From the NCBI GenBank assembly GCA_946623875.1, contig CAMORO010000001.1, positions 1 through 64,000 on the forward strand: DNA of 64,000 nucleotides. The letters are read 5' to 3'. The stretch is from an uncultured Lachnospiraceae bacterium (GTDB taxonomy: Bacteria; Bacillota; Clostridia; Lachnospirales; Lachnospiraceae). The notes below the pieces were generated by a model. The model was not told the origin of the DNA. It made no database searches and saw only the letters and a program-made list of their open reading frames with translations. How positions within the stretch are numbered: the stretch's first letter is position 1; every line of letters begins with the position of its first letter. Shown piece after piece: positions 8,323 to 16,116 of the stretch. The translations under genes and the position numbers were made by a program.

Positions 8323-10611
8323 CTAATCGGCTACCTTCACATTCGGCTCTGACATATGCAGAACGTATTCCACACCCTGTATCTCTTTATCTGTCGTCAC
8401 CTTTATCACGTTTCCGTTCCTGACGGCAGATATGCGGTTGACCTGCTCACCCTTCACATTTACAAGATCACAGGAAGCAGCAGCGCCGTCCTCAAGCTCG
8501 TAGATATGAACCTTTATATCTTTTGTATAGTCATAATCCGGCCTGTTGTCGGTGTTCCCTCTGACAAGCAGAGTATTGGGCCTTACATACAGCGGCATTG
8601 AGAAATAATCATAGGTATCACGGTAAAATCTTCCTCCCTCACGCTTCTCATCCGTTAGCAGGTGTGTCCAGGTTCCCCCGGGAATGTAGTAATCACTGAC
8701 GCCCTTTTCATTGAAAACGGGAGCCACAAGAAGGGATCCTCCAAGCATGTACTGCATATCAAGATATGAGCAGGCAGGATCATCCATGTATTCAAATACC
8801 ATCGGTCTCATAACAGGGACACCCGTATTATGTGCCTTTACCGACATTGAATACAGGTATGGCATAAGTGTACATTTAAGTTTGGTGAAGAATCTTACGA
8901 CATCATTGCTCTCTTCATCAAAAAGCCACGGAACACGGTAGCTTCCCGAACCGTGAAGCCTTGAGTGGGTGGACATGAGTCCGAATGCTGCCCACCTCTT
9001 ATACAGATCCGGAGAAGCGGTATATTCAAATCCGGAAATATCATGACTCCAGAATGAGAAGCCCGACATCGCAAATGACAATCCTCCGCGAAGCGTCTCG
9101 GCCATCGATGCGTAGCTTGCGGAACAGTCACCGCCCCAGTGAACCGGGAACTGCTGACCGCCTGCCGTAGCCGAACGGGCAAACAGCACGGCTTCTCCCT
9201 CGCCTTTTACTTCCTTAATAGTGTTAAACACTGCCTGATTGTATAAGTATGTGTAATAATTGTGCATCGAATACGGATCGGCTCCGTTGTGGTAAACGAC
9301 ATCAACAGGAATCCTCTCCGCGAAATCAGTCTTCACGCAGTCCACTCCTTTAGCAAGCAGACCTCTTATCTTATCCGTATACCATTTAACCGCTGCGGGA
9401 TTGGTGAAATCGACAATTGCCATACCGCACTGCCATGCATCAACCTGCTTAACACCCTTACCGTCCGCGCGCATAAGGAAGTATCCGCCTTCTACTCCTT
9501 CACGGAAGGTCCTGTTTCCCTGAGCAATATACGGATTAATCCAGCAGCATATCTTCAGTCCCTTGTCATGATAACGCTTAAGCATTCCCTCGACATCGGG
9601 GAATACCCTTTCGTCCCATTCAAAATCACACCAATGGAATTCCTTCATCCAGAAGCAGTCAAAATGGAACACTGATAACGGGATATCCCTGTCACTCATC
9701 CCCTGAATAAAGGAGCTTGTTGTTTCCTCATTGTAATTGGTAGTAAATGATGTGGACAGCCACAGTCCGAATGACCATGCCGGAGGCAGGGCGGGACGGC
9801 CTGTAAGCTGTGTGTATTCAGTCATTATATCCGCAGGCTTTGGACCGTAGATAAAGTAGTATCTCAATTCCTCGCCGGGTACACTGATCCCTACGAATTC
9901 CACCTTCTCACTTCCAACCTCGAACTCAACATTGTCTGTATGGTCAACAAAGATTCCGTACCCTTTATTGGACACATAGAAAGGTATCGATTTATATGCT
10001 ATCTGTGAAGCGGTTCCTCCGTCCTCATTCCAGGTCTCAACAGTCTGTCCGTTCTTAACAAAGGGTGTAAATCGTTCACCAAAACCGTATACACACTCTC
10101 CCGGACGAATGGACAGCTCTGTCACCATATGGTTATCTCCCTCTTCCCTCATGTACTCATCACTGGGAAGCATTGAACTTCTCTTTCTGTCCATCATGAT
10201 ATAAGAAAGATTCCTGAAACCGCATCTTGTGATCACTTCACCGTCCGAAACGAAGCTGTATGAAAAATCCTTCCTGTCAACAACAACAGAAACATCACCC
10301 GTAGTCAGCACAGCCCTGTCATCATCTATACTGACACTGTATTCTTCGGGTTTTATATTAAGCTGATATCTTGCTTCATGTGAAACGTAAGCTTCATAAT
10401 GCCATGATCTTACAAATATAACATTTTTCCCTGCCACCGTAAAATCGATGGTGATAACCGGCAGGTTGAGAGTATCTCCCCTGCTCGTTATCTTCTTAAC
10501 AGGAGCAACAACCCGCATGCCGTTTTCTATTTCTTCTATAAAATAGGCATCCGATGCATAATTAATGGAAGCTCTTTCACTGGTAACCCAAAATCCTTCA
10601 GTGTATCGCAT
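8323..10611 (-). CDS. GH31 alpha-xylosidase-like glycoside hydrolase
   Basis: A 762-residue cytoplasmic enzyme (no signal peptide) of glycoside hydrolase family 31. The nucleophile motif CVKTDFAERIPVDV has Asp at residue 429, and the acid/base motif HWGGDCSASY has Asp at residue 495. The 66-residue spacing and the KTDFxERIP wording match the YicI/XylS alpha-xylosidase group rather than alpha-glucosidases. Family knowledge: these release alpha-xylose from isoprimeverose or xyloglucan fragments; some members act on other alpha-glycosides. It sits directly upstream of the sugar ABC operon but has its own promoter, and an AGGAAAGG site precedes the ATG. Subgroup assignment is a motif judgement; the substrate is inferred. 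Confidence 0.87.
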   Translation of the reverse strand: MRYTEGFWVTSERASINYASDAYFIEEIENGMRVVAPVKKITSRGDTLNLPVITIDFTVAGKNVIFVRSWHYEAYVSHEARYQLNIKPEEYSVSIDDDRAVLTTGDVSVVVDRKDFSYSFVSDGEVITRCGFRNLSYIMMDRKRSSMLPSDEYMREEGDNHMVTELSIRPGECVYGFGERFTPFVKNGQTVETWNEDGGTASQIAYKSIPFYVSNKGYGIFVDHTDNVEFEVGSEKVEFVGISVPGEELRYYFIYGPKPADIMTEYTQLTGRPALPPAWSFGLWLSTSFTTNYNEETTSSFIQGMSDRDIPLSVFHFDCFWMKEFHWCDFEWDERVFPDVEGMLKRYHDKGLKICCWINPYIAQGNRTFREGVEGGYFLMRADGKGVKQVDAWQCGMAIVDFTNPAAVKWYTDKIRGLLAKGVDCVKTDFAERIPVDVVYHNGADPYSMHNYYTYLYNQAVFNTIKEVKGEGEAVLFARSATAGGQQFPVHWGGDCSASYASMAETLRGGLSFAMSGFSFWSHDISGFEYTASPDLYKRWAAFGLMSTHSRLHGSGSYRVPWLFDEESNDVVRFFTKLKCTLMPYLYSMSVKAHNTGVPVMRPMVFEYMDDPACSYLDMQYMLGGSLLVAPVFNEKGVSDYYIPGGTWTHLLTDEKREGGRFYRDTYDYFSMPLYVRPNTLLVRGNTDNRPDYDYTKDIKVHIYELEDGAAASCDLVNVKGEQVNRISAVRNGNVIKVTTDKEIQGVEYVLHMSEPNVKVAD

Positions 10612-10696
10612 AATTCAACCTTTCCTGTTTTATGTTTATACATTCTTCACTATATAGTTTATTGTGGTTTAATTTACTTAAATTAATCAAATATTT

Positions 10697-10742
10697 CTTA
10701 ATCGTTTAAGCTAAATTTACATTATTTCCATCAAATATGCAA
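10697..10742 (-). promoter_or_regulatory. Promoter of the GH31 gene with overlapping LacI-type operator
   Basis: On the minus strand TTGCAT (10737-10742), 17 bases, then TAAATT (10714-10719) predicts a start near 10707. That start falls inside CTTAATCGTTTAAG (10697-10710), a near-perfect 14-bp dyad with central CG typical of LacI-family repressor sites. The arrangement of -10 and operator matches the sugar-uptake operon to within one base. Confidence 0.6.
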
Positions 10743-10766
10743 CCCTTTTATAAAAACTTTATAATA

Positions 10767-10800
10767 AAAATGTCATTCCGGAAATTCGGAATGACATTTT
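10767..10800 (-). terminator. Intrinsic terminator after the HerA-like ATPase gene
   Basis: A 14-bp perfect stem (10767-10780 with 10787-10800, 6-nt loop) lies 42 bases past the stop at 10842. On the minus strand it ends in a T-rich tract (TTTTTATTAT). Confidence 0.85.
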
Positions 10801-10841
10801 GGTATGAATTTCTGATGAAATTCAGGATTCTATGATTAAGC

Positions 10842-12590
10842 TTACTTAAGCTTGAACAGCGTTCCGATTATGCCTCGTCCGAGAGAAGCACCGAGATTAC
10901 CGCCAATCTTCTTACCGAAGGAACCGCCCACCGACTTGCCAAGTACGTTTCCAACCTCACGTCCGAGGGTACCCGCCGTAGAACTTGCCACACTCTTTGC
11001 CGCATTCTTAACTGCATTCTTCTTGGTTGCCTCTGCTTTTTCAGCAGCCTTTCTTGCCGCTTCCTCTTCCTTAAGCTTAGCTGCTTCTTCTCTTGCTTTC
11101 TCTCTTTCGGCTGCCTTTGCCGCCGCAGCCTCTTCACGCTCCTTCTGCCTCTTAGCTGCCGCTTCCTCTTTTTCCTTTTGCTTTCTTGCTTCTTCTTCTT
11201 CCTTCTCTCTCTTCTTACGTTCAGCTTCTTCTTCCTTAAGCCTCTGCTTCTCTTCCTCTGCGGCACGAAGCTCATCTTCCATGGCTATCTGCATTCTCTG
11301 CAGGAACTCATACGCCGAATCCCTGTCAACCATATCACGGTATTTCGGATTAAGATAACAGGTGTCTATCTTCTCTCTTCTGACCTCATCCTCCAATGCA
11401 CCCATCTTACTCTGCGGCGGAAGTATCCTGCACTGTTTAACCATTGTAGGAATACCTTCCTCATCAAGCACGGAAACAAGAGCCTCACCAATTCCCAACT
11501 GAGTCAGAACCTCATATGTATCAAATTCGGGGTTCTCCCTGAAGGACTGGGCAGCCGCCCTGCATGCTTTCTGCTCGGACGGAGTATATGCATGAAGCGC
11601 ATGCTGTACCTTGGTCCCAAGCTGTGCAAGCACACCATCTGGTATATCCTTGGGGCTCTGCGTAATAAAGAATATTCCGACACCCTTGGATCTTATAAGC
11701 TTAACAACCTGCTCTATCTTATCCATCAGTGTCTTCGATGCAGAATCAAATAACATGTGTGCTTCATCAAAGAAGAAGACCATCTTGGGCTTTTCAAGAT
11801 CCCCCGCTTCCGGAAGTGTCTCGAAAAGCTCGGACAGCATCCATAGCAGGAATGTCGAATACATATTGGGATTGTTTATGAGCTTCCGGCAATCGAGAAC
11901 CTGTATCATTCCCTTGCCTTCGGCACTTACCGTCAGCCAGTCCCTTATATCAAGTGCAGGTTCGCCGAAGAACTTATCGGCTCCTTCAGCTTCGAGCGCC
12001 ATCACGGATCTCATTATAACCCCGAGACTCTGTGAGGAAATATTGCCGTATCTGGAACTGAGTTCCTTTGCATTCTCACTGACATACTGGAGTATTCCCC
12101 GAAGATCCTTGGTATCTATAAGAAGCATGTTCTGATCTTCCTCAAGCATATCATCTGCTATCCTGAATACTACTGTCAGGATATCTGTCTGAGTATCATT
12201 AAGACCGAGTATTCTTCCAAGGAGCAGAGGTCCCATCTCGGTTATAGTAGTGCGGAGCGGAAGTCCGTTCTCTGCATATACATCCCAGAAATTCGTAGGA
12301 TAAGCCTGATACCTGAAGCCTTCCTCATTAAGTCCGAACCTTTCGATCCGGGCATTCATATCCTCACTTTCAACACCGGGCTTACACATGGCGGCCAGAT
12401 CGCCCTTGACATCCGCAAGGAAAACAGGAACTCCGAGATCACTGAACGACTCGGCCAAAACCTTAAGCGTGACTGTCTTACCTGTTCCGGTAGCACCCGC
12501 TATCATTCCGTGCCTGTTAACCATCTTCGGATAAATGAATACCTTCTCATCACCCGACTTGCCTATCCATATTTTCTGCTCGTTGTACAT
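10842..12590 (-). CDS. HerA/DUF853-family ATPase
   Basis: A 582-residue P-loop ATPase of the HerA-FtsK superfamily, YjgR-like (DUF853). It has Walker A GATGTGKTVTLKVLA, Walker B-like MVFFFDEAHMLFD and a sensor-like IGIFFITQSPKDIPDGVL segment. Residues about 430-535 are an extraordinarily charged Glu/Lys/Arg/Ala stretch, almost certainly a long helix or coiled coil, followed by a Gly-rich tail (GREVGNVLGKSVGGSFGKK). The second of two adjacent ATGs (12590) is better spaced from GGAGG than the first (12593). It is monocistronic, with its own terminator. The biological role of this family is not settled; DNA translocation or helicase activity is only inferred from the fold. Confidence 0.85.
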   Translation of the reverse strand: MYNEQKIWIGKSGDEKVFIYPKMVNRHGMIAGATGTGKTVTLKVLAESFSDLGVPVFLADVKGDLAAMCKPGVESEDMNARIERFGLNEEGFRYQAYPTNFWDVYAENGLPLRTTITEMGPLLLGRILGLNDTQTDILTVVFRIADDMLEEDQNMLLIDTKDLRGILQYVSENAKELSSRYGNISSQSLGVIMRSVMALEAEGADKFFGEPALDIRDWLTVSAEGKGMIQVLDCRKLINNPNMYSTFLLWMLSELFETLPEAGDLEKPKMVFFFDEAHMLFDSASKTLMDKIEQVVKLIRSKGVGIFFITQSPKDIPDGVLAQLGTKVQHALHAYTPSEQKACRAAAQSFRENPEFDTYEVLTQLGIGEALVSVLDEEGIPTMVKQCRILPPQSKMGALEDEVRREKIDTCYLNPKYRDMVDRDSAYEFLQRMQIAMEDELRAAEEEKQRLKEEEAERKKREKEEEEARKQKEKEEAAAKRQKEREEAAAAKAAEREKAREEAAKLKEEEAARKAAEKAEATKKNAVKNAAKSVASSTAGTLGREVGNVLGKSVGGSFGKKIGGNLGASLGRGIIGTLFKLK

Positions 12591-12653
12591 CATATACCTC
12601 CATATCCAATAAATCCATAGTAAACGAAATCAGTAATTTCGTTAACTGCAAGA

Positions 12654-13709
12654 TCAGTCTGTAAGTGTCAATACCCAATAGGTGCATCCGTTTACAGTAA
12701 CCGTTCCGACACCTGCATATGTGTAATCACCATTAGTCATACATCTGTTATGTGAAGGTGACATCGCCCATGCCGATACTACCTGCTCGGGACTTTCCAT
12801 ATAACATGCAAGGTTCTCTCCCGCATAACTGTAGTTAACCCTGTTCTGTGAAAGTATTGTCACCCAGTTCTTTCCGCCTGCTCTTGTATGTGAATAGTTC
12901 GATGAAACTTCCTTAGCCCTTAACGATGCAACATAGTTAAGATCATCTTTTAGAGTCAGTTCACCTGCTCCCGCTTTCCTCCGTTTCTCATTTACCGCCT
13001 TAAGCAGCCTGTTTATCTTATCGGTAACACCTGTATTGTTACTCTTCTGTGATGATGTTCCTGCAGGAACGGCCGCCTGACTTCCAGACTGCCCTGCTGA
13101 TGCAGATACATTTTTGTCTGCCTTGCCGGCTGTACTGTCCGTCTTAACCGTCGCTGCGACCCTGTTCACTTTCGCAGATGCAGATGTATCAGCCGACTGT
13201 GTCCCGATCGCTGTTTCATTTTTATTTGCCGTTACCGCTTTGGAATAAGCTGCTGATGTATTATCCGATGATGTCTGTACCTTTATCTTATCACCGGCAG
13301 CGGAAGCTCCCGTATCAGTCAAACTGTAATGTACCGTAGGATCTGAAATAAGGACAGGCAGGCTGTCTGACGGATCCGTCCGTAAAATATCACCTGAAAA
13401 TCCCGGATCATCGGGCAGTATGCCGTTGCTTCCATAATATGAAGCATTTTCTATAAGAATATCCTGTTGTGCATTACTGATATCATTGTTACCGTCGTTA
13501 AGAAGAATATCATCATCTGCGGATGTATCAATAAGGAAATCCTCCGAAAAGATAACCTCATCTCTTCCCATATTATAATTATTGTAATCCGAAATCAGGA
13601 TATTACCGTTATCGATCAAAAGCTCTTCAGCATATGCCTTAGATACGGGTGCAAAAGTGAATGCAGCACAGGCTGCTGCGATCATGGATAATTTAAGTGT
13701 CTTATTCAT
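12654..13709 (-). CDS. Secreted CAP-domain protein
   Basis: A 351-residue exported protein. The signal peptide is MNKTLKLSMIAAACAAFTFA with cleavage near SKAYAEE. Residues 30-225 are a low-complexity Asp/Asn- then Ser/Thr/Ala-rich region, and the last ~125 residues form a CAP/SCP domain. The domain shows ELTLKDDLNYVASLRAKEV, YSHTRAGG, AGENLACYMESPEQVVSAW and SPSHNRCMT, the usual CAP order with the His and Glu of the cavity. The family is common in Clostridia on the cell surface or in spores; its biochemical role is mostly unknown. An AAGGGAG site precedes the ATG. The gene has a predicted promoter at 13858-13886 and an unusually structured 142-base leader. Confidence 0.88.
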   Translation of the reverse strand: MNKTLKLSMIAAACAAFTFAPVSKAYAEELLIDNGNILISDYNNYNMGRDEVIFSEDFLIDTSADDDILLNDGNNDISNAQQDILIENASYYGSNGILPDDPGFSGDILRTDPSDSLPVLISDPTVHYSLTDTGASAAGDKIKVQTSSDNTSAAYSKAVTANKNETAIGTQSADTSASAKVNRVAATVKTDSTAGKADKNVSASAGQSGSQAAVPAGTSSQKSNNTGVTDKINRLLKAVNEKRRKAGAGELTLKDDLNYVASLRAKEVSSNYSHTRAGGKNWVTILSQNRVNYSYAGENLACYMESPEQVVSAWAMSPSHNRCMTNGDYTYAGVGTVTVNGCTYWVLTLTD

Positions 13710-13851
13710 TTGTGTCTCCCTTCTTTAGTACGTCGTTAAACAAGACTGCCATTTCTGTTTATCAAAAGAGCAATCCTTCAAACGAAATACTAACCGTATC
13801 GCATTTCCCTTACGATACAGTGACCCCTTAGCAGCCATATCTTTACTGCTA
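13710..13851 (-). promoter_or_regulatory. Structured 5' leader of the CAP-protein gene
   Basis: From the predicted start near 13851 the leader begins directly with a 7-bp hairpin (TTAGCAG/CTGCTAA, 13828-13852). A second 6-bp hairpin follows (GTATCG/CGATAC, 13796-13818), and a possible long-range pairing TTAGTA/TACTAA could enclose the rest before the RBS. It matches no riboswitch class I can recognise by eye. Confidence 0.4.
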
Positions 13852-13857
13852 AGTGAC

Positions 13858-13886
13858 ATTATACACTATATATTGTGGTTTGTCAT
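13858..13886 (-). promoter_or_regulatory. Predicted sigma-A promoter of the CAP-protein gene
   Basis: ATGACA (13881-13886), 17-base spacer and TATAAT (13858-13863) on the minus strand: a near-consensus promoter 150 bases upstream of the coding start. Confidence 0.7.
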
Positions 13887-14010
13887 TATATTTTCAAATT
13901 ATGAATCCTCAAAATACAACCGTTACGATATCATCCACTTTTTTATATATTTTTGTTAAACCGTGTTTAAATCTTATTAACGTAGTAATTCGCTCGAATT
14001 TCTGTTCTGT

Positions 14011-14042
14011 ATCGAATTGATGTTCGCGAACATCAATTCGAT
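14011..14042. repeat. 32-bp perfect palindrome
   Basis: Bases 14011-14042 are identical to their reverse complement, centred on TTCGCGAA; as RNA this is a 14-bp stem with a CGCG loop. It is followed on the plus strand by TTTTTC, giving terminator geometry, but no plus-strand gene precedes it. Alternatively it is a protein-binding dyad. Confidence 0.75.
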
Positions 14043-14089
14043 TTTTCAAAAAATTTAATCATGATTTATGTGCGTCGAACTCATGTTTG

Positions 14090-14144
14090 CTGCCGGATCT
14101 GTCAAAAAATTTCTTCGAAAATATTTTCGATTTTTTTCCGGCAG
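14090..14144. repeat. Compound hairpin: nested inverted repeats
   Basis: An outer 8-bp pair CTGCCGGA (14090-14097)/TCCGGCAG (14137-14144) encloses an A6/T6 pairing and an inner 16-bp perfect palindrome (TCGAAAATATTTTCGA, 14115-14130). The right arm is continuous; the left arm has two bulges. Confidence 0.55.
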
Positions 14145-14364
14145 GATTTTCTCATTTTATTTACACTCATATTTCTTCATGAAACATTTTGTGTCATGCC
14201 GTGAAACGCCTGTAAACACTGGGTTTCCGGGATATATGGATTTCGAGTGTGTTTATCTAAGTTAAATCGTCATATAATATTTCGGTTTAGACCTTTCTTC
14301 CTCCCCCATTCTGTTCATCTCCTGCTTTCATCAATTTGCGGGACGTTTGGCAATAATCAAAATA

Positions 14365-14399
14365 AAATGCCTTCGGAAATCAGTATTCCGAAGGCATTT
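14365..14399 (-). terminator. Intrinsic terminator after the aminotransferase operon
   Basis: A perfect 14-bp stem (14365-14378 with 14386-14399, 7-nt loop) lies 55 bases past the stop at 14455. It is followed on the minus strand by TTTTATTTTG. Confidence 0.88.
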
Positions 14400-14454
14400 A
14401 TCAAATATAGCGTATGCTATTTATATTATTGCTATGATCCGGGGTTTTTGCTTA

Positions 14455-15627
14455 TTATCCTTTTTTCTCTCTAAGTTCCTCAACATAATCGGATAATTTG
14501 CTCATGGCGATCTTCAGCTTATCAAGAGAGTAAGCATAAGATATTCGTATGAAACCTTCTCCGCTGTTACCGAAGGCCGAACCGGGTACGACTGCCAGCC
14601 TCTTTGCATCAAGCAGGGCAAATGCAAATTCCTCCGATGTCATTCCAAATTCCTTAATGCACGGAAATACATAGAAGGCTCCGAAGGGTTCGAAGCAGGG
14701 AAGTCCCATCTCCTTAAATGCATTGATCAGGAAACGTCTTCTCTGATCATATGATTCACGCATCATTGCAACATCCGGATCACCGTTCCTTAATGCTTCA
14801 ACCGCAGCATACTGGCTGGTCGTAGGTGCACACATTATACAGAACTGATGTATCTTGGTCATCTGTGCAATGATCTCCTCGGGACCGCAGGCATAACCCA
14901 GCCTCCATCCCGTCATGGCAAAGCCCTTGGAAAAACCGTTTATCAGTATCGTCCTCTCCTTCATTCCCGGTAAAGATGCAATACTGCAATGATCACCGCA
15001 ATAGGTAAGTTCGCTGTATATCTCATCCGAAAGTACAAAGATATCCTTTTCCACACATACTTCGGCTATTTCCTGAAGTTCCTCCCTCGTCATCACAGCA
15101 CCAGTGGGATTATTGGGATACGGCATGACCAATATCTTTGTCTTATCCGTAATACAGTCAAGCAGCTCCTGCTTCGTCAGCTTGAATTCATTCTCATTCT
15201 TAAGCTCTATGATAACAGGCTTTCCACCGGCAAGTATCGCACATGGTTCGTAGGAAACGTAGCTGGGCTGCGGTATCAGAACCTCATCCCCCGGATCCAG
15301 CATTGCACGCATGGCTATATCTATCGCCTCGCTGCCGCCTACGGTGATTATCACCTGTTTGGCGGCTTCATAATCGATATTAACACGTCTTTTTATATAT
15401 TTACATATCTCCTGACGGAGCTCCATAAGACCGGAATTGGATGTGTAGAAGGTCCTGCCCTTTCCCAGAGAGTAAATACCCTCATCTCTTATATGCCAGG
15501 GCGTATCGAAATCAGGCTCACCCACTCCAAGAGAAATAACATCCTTCATCTCACTGGCTATATCAAAGAACTTACGGATTCCCGACGGCTTAATGCTAAC
15601 TATTGTTTCCGATAAAGGGTTCCTCAT
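14455..15627 (-). CDS. Class I PLP-dependent aminotransferase
   Basis: A 390-residue fold-type I aminotransferase (AspC/PatA-like). The pyridoxal-phosphate lysine lies in INGFSKGFAMTGWRLGYACG, and the conserved VMPYPNNPTGAVM, LSDEIYSEL and C-terminal GFIRISYA arginine motif are all present. Substrate range in this group (aspartate, aromatic or branched-chain 2-oxo acids) cannot be read from the sequence. It overlaps the upstream Lrp-type regulator by four bases (ATGA), so translation is coupled and the regulator probably controls this gene or senses its amino acid. It is the last gene of a three-gene operon ended by the 14365 terminator. Confidence 0.9.
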   Translation of the reverse strand: MRNPLSETIVSIKPSGIRKFFDIASEMKDVISLGVGEPDFDTPWHIRDEGIYSLGKGRTFYTSNSGLMELRQEICKYIKRRVNIDYEAAKQVIITVGGSEAIDIAMRAMLDPGDEVLIPQPSYVSYEPCAILAGGKPVIIELKNENEFKLTKQELLDCITDKTKILVMPYPNNPTGAVMTREELQEIAEVCVEKDIFVLSDEIYSELTYCGDHCSIASLPGMKERTILINGFSKGFAMTGWRLGYACGPEEIIAQMTKIHQFCIMCAPTTSQYAAVEALRNGDPDVAMMRESYDQRRRFLINAFKEMGLPCFEPFGAFYVFPCIKEFGMTSEEFAFALLDAKRLAVVPGSAFGNSGEGFIRISYAYSLDKLKIAMSKLSDYVEELREKKG

Positions 15628-16106
15628 GGTGTCATCAGCATCCTTTCGTCAGTATTCTCGGCATTCAGGATCGTTCCGTGGTCCTTATACTTTTTAAGTA
15701 CAAAATGCGTGGTCGTGGAGATCACATATTCAAGAGTTGCAAGCTTCTGGGCTACAAAGTTGCTGACCTCCCTGAGAGTCTTACCCTCCAGTGATACCAG
15801 AAGATCAAATCCGCCCGCCATCAGATAAGTAGCATTTACCTCGGGGTACTTGTATATACGTTCCGCTATGGCATCAAAGCCAAGATCCCTCTGCGGTGTT
15901 ACCCTTACCTCGATCAGCGCATTAACACGATCTGTTGTAACCTTGTCCCAGTCTATCAGTGTATGATACCCGCAAATGATACCTTCAGCCTCCATGTCGG
16001 CAAGCTCCTGCGTGATCTCTGCCTCTGTCGTACCGAGCAGTACTGCCAGCTCCTTAAGCTCGACACGGCTGTTTTTCTCAATGTAGTTAAGTATCTTCTC
16101 TCTCAT
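15624..16106 (-). CDS. Lrp/AsnC-family transcriptional regulator
   Basis: A 160-residue regulator. I start it at 16106 (MREKILNYIEKNSR) because AAGGAG sits six bases upstream; the longer open frame runs into the preceding gene. An N-terminal winged helix-turn-helix (residues ~1-50, ELAVLLGTTEAEITQEL) is followed by an Lrp-type ligand-binding/oligomerisation domain (INALIEVRVTP.. YLMAGGFDLLVSLEG). The Lrp family binds amino acids and controls amino-acid metabolism. It is flanked in the operon by an AIR-synthase-like protein (10 bases upstream) and an aminotransferase (4-base overlap downstream), so an amino-acid-responsive local circuit is likely. Confidence 0.9.
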   Translation of the reverse strand: MREKILNYIEKNSRVELKELAVLLGTTEAEITQELADMEAEGIICGYHTLIDWDKVTTDRVNALIEVRVTPQRDLGFDAIAERIYKYPEVNATYLMAGGFDLLVSLEGKTLREVSNFVAQKLATLEYVISTTTHFVLKKYKDHGTILNAENTDERMLMTP

Positions 16107-16116
16107 TACATTCTCC

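Larger units (their letters stand above)
13887..14364. other. Gene-free AT-rich stretch with palindromes
   Basis: No credible coding sequence is visible on either strand. The one plus-strand reading of 65 codons (14068-14265) has no RBS and an unlikely composition. The notable content is a 32-bp perfect palindrome at 14011-14042 and a compound hairpin at 14090-14144. Confidence 0.6.

Noticed and set aside
10852-11358. 168-codon plus-strand Ser/Ala/Leu-rich frame
   Set aside because: Antisense of the Glu/Lys/Ala-rich helix of the HerA-like ATPase; composition artefact.
14068-14265. 65-codon plus-strand frame in the gene-free stretch
   Set aside because: No RBS, Phe/Tyr-rich composition typical of AT-rich noncoding DNA, and it runs through the compound hairpin.
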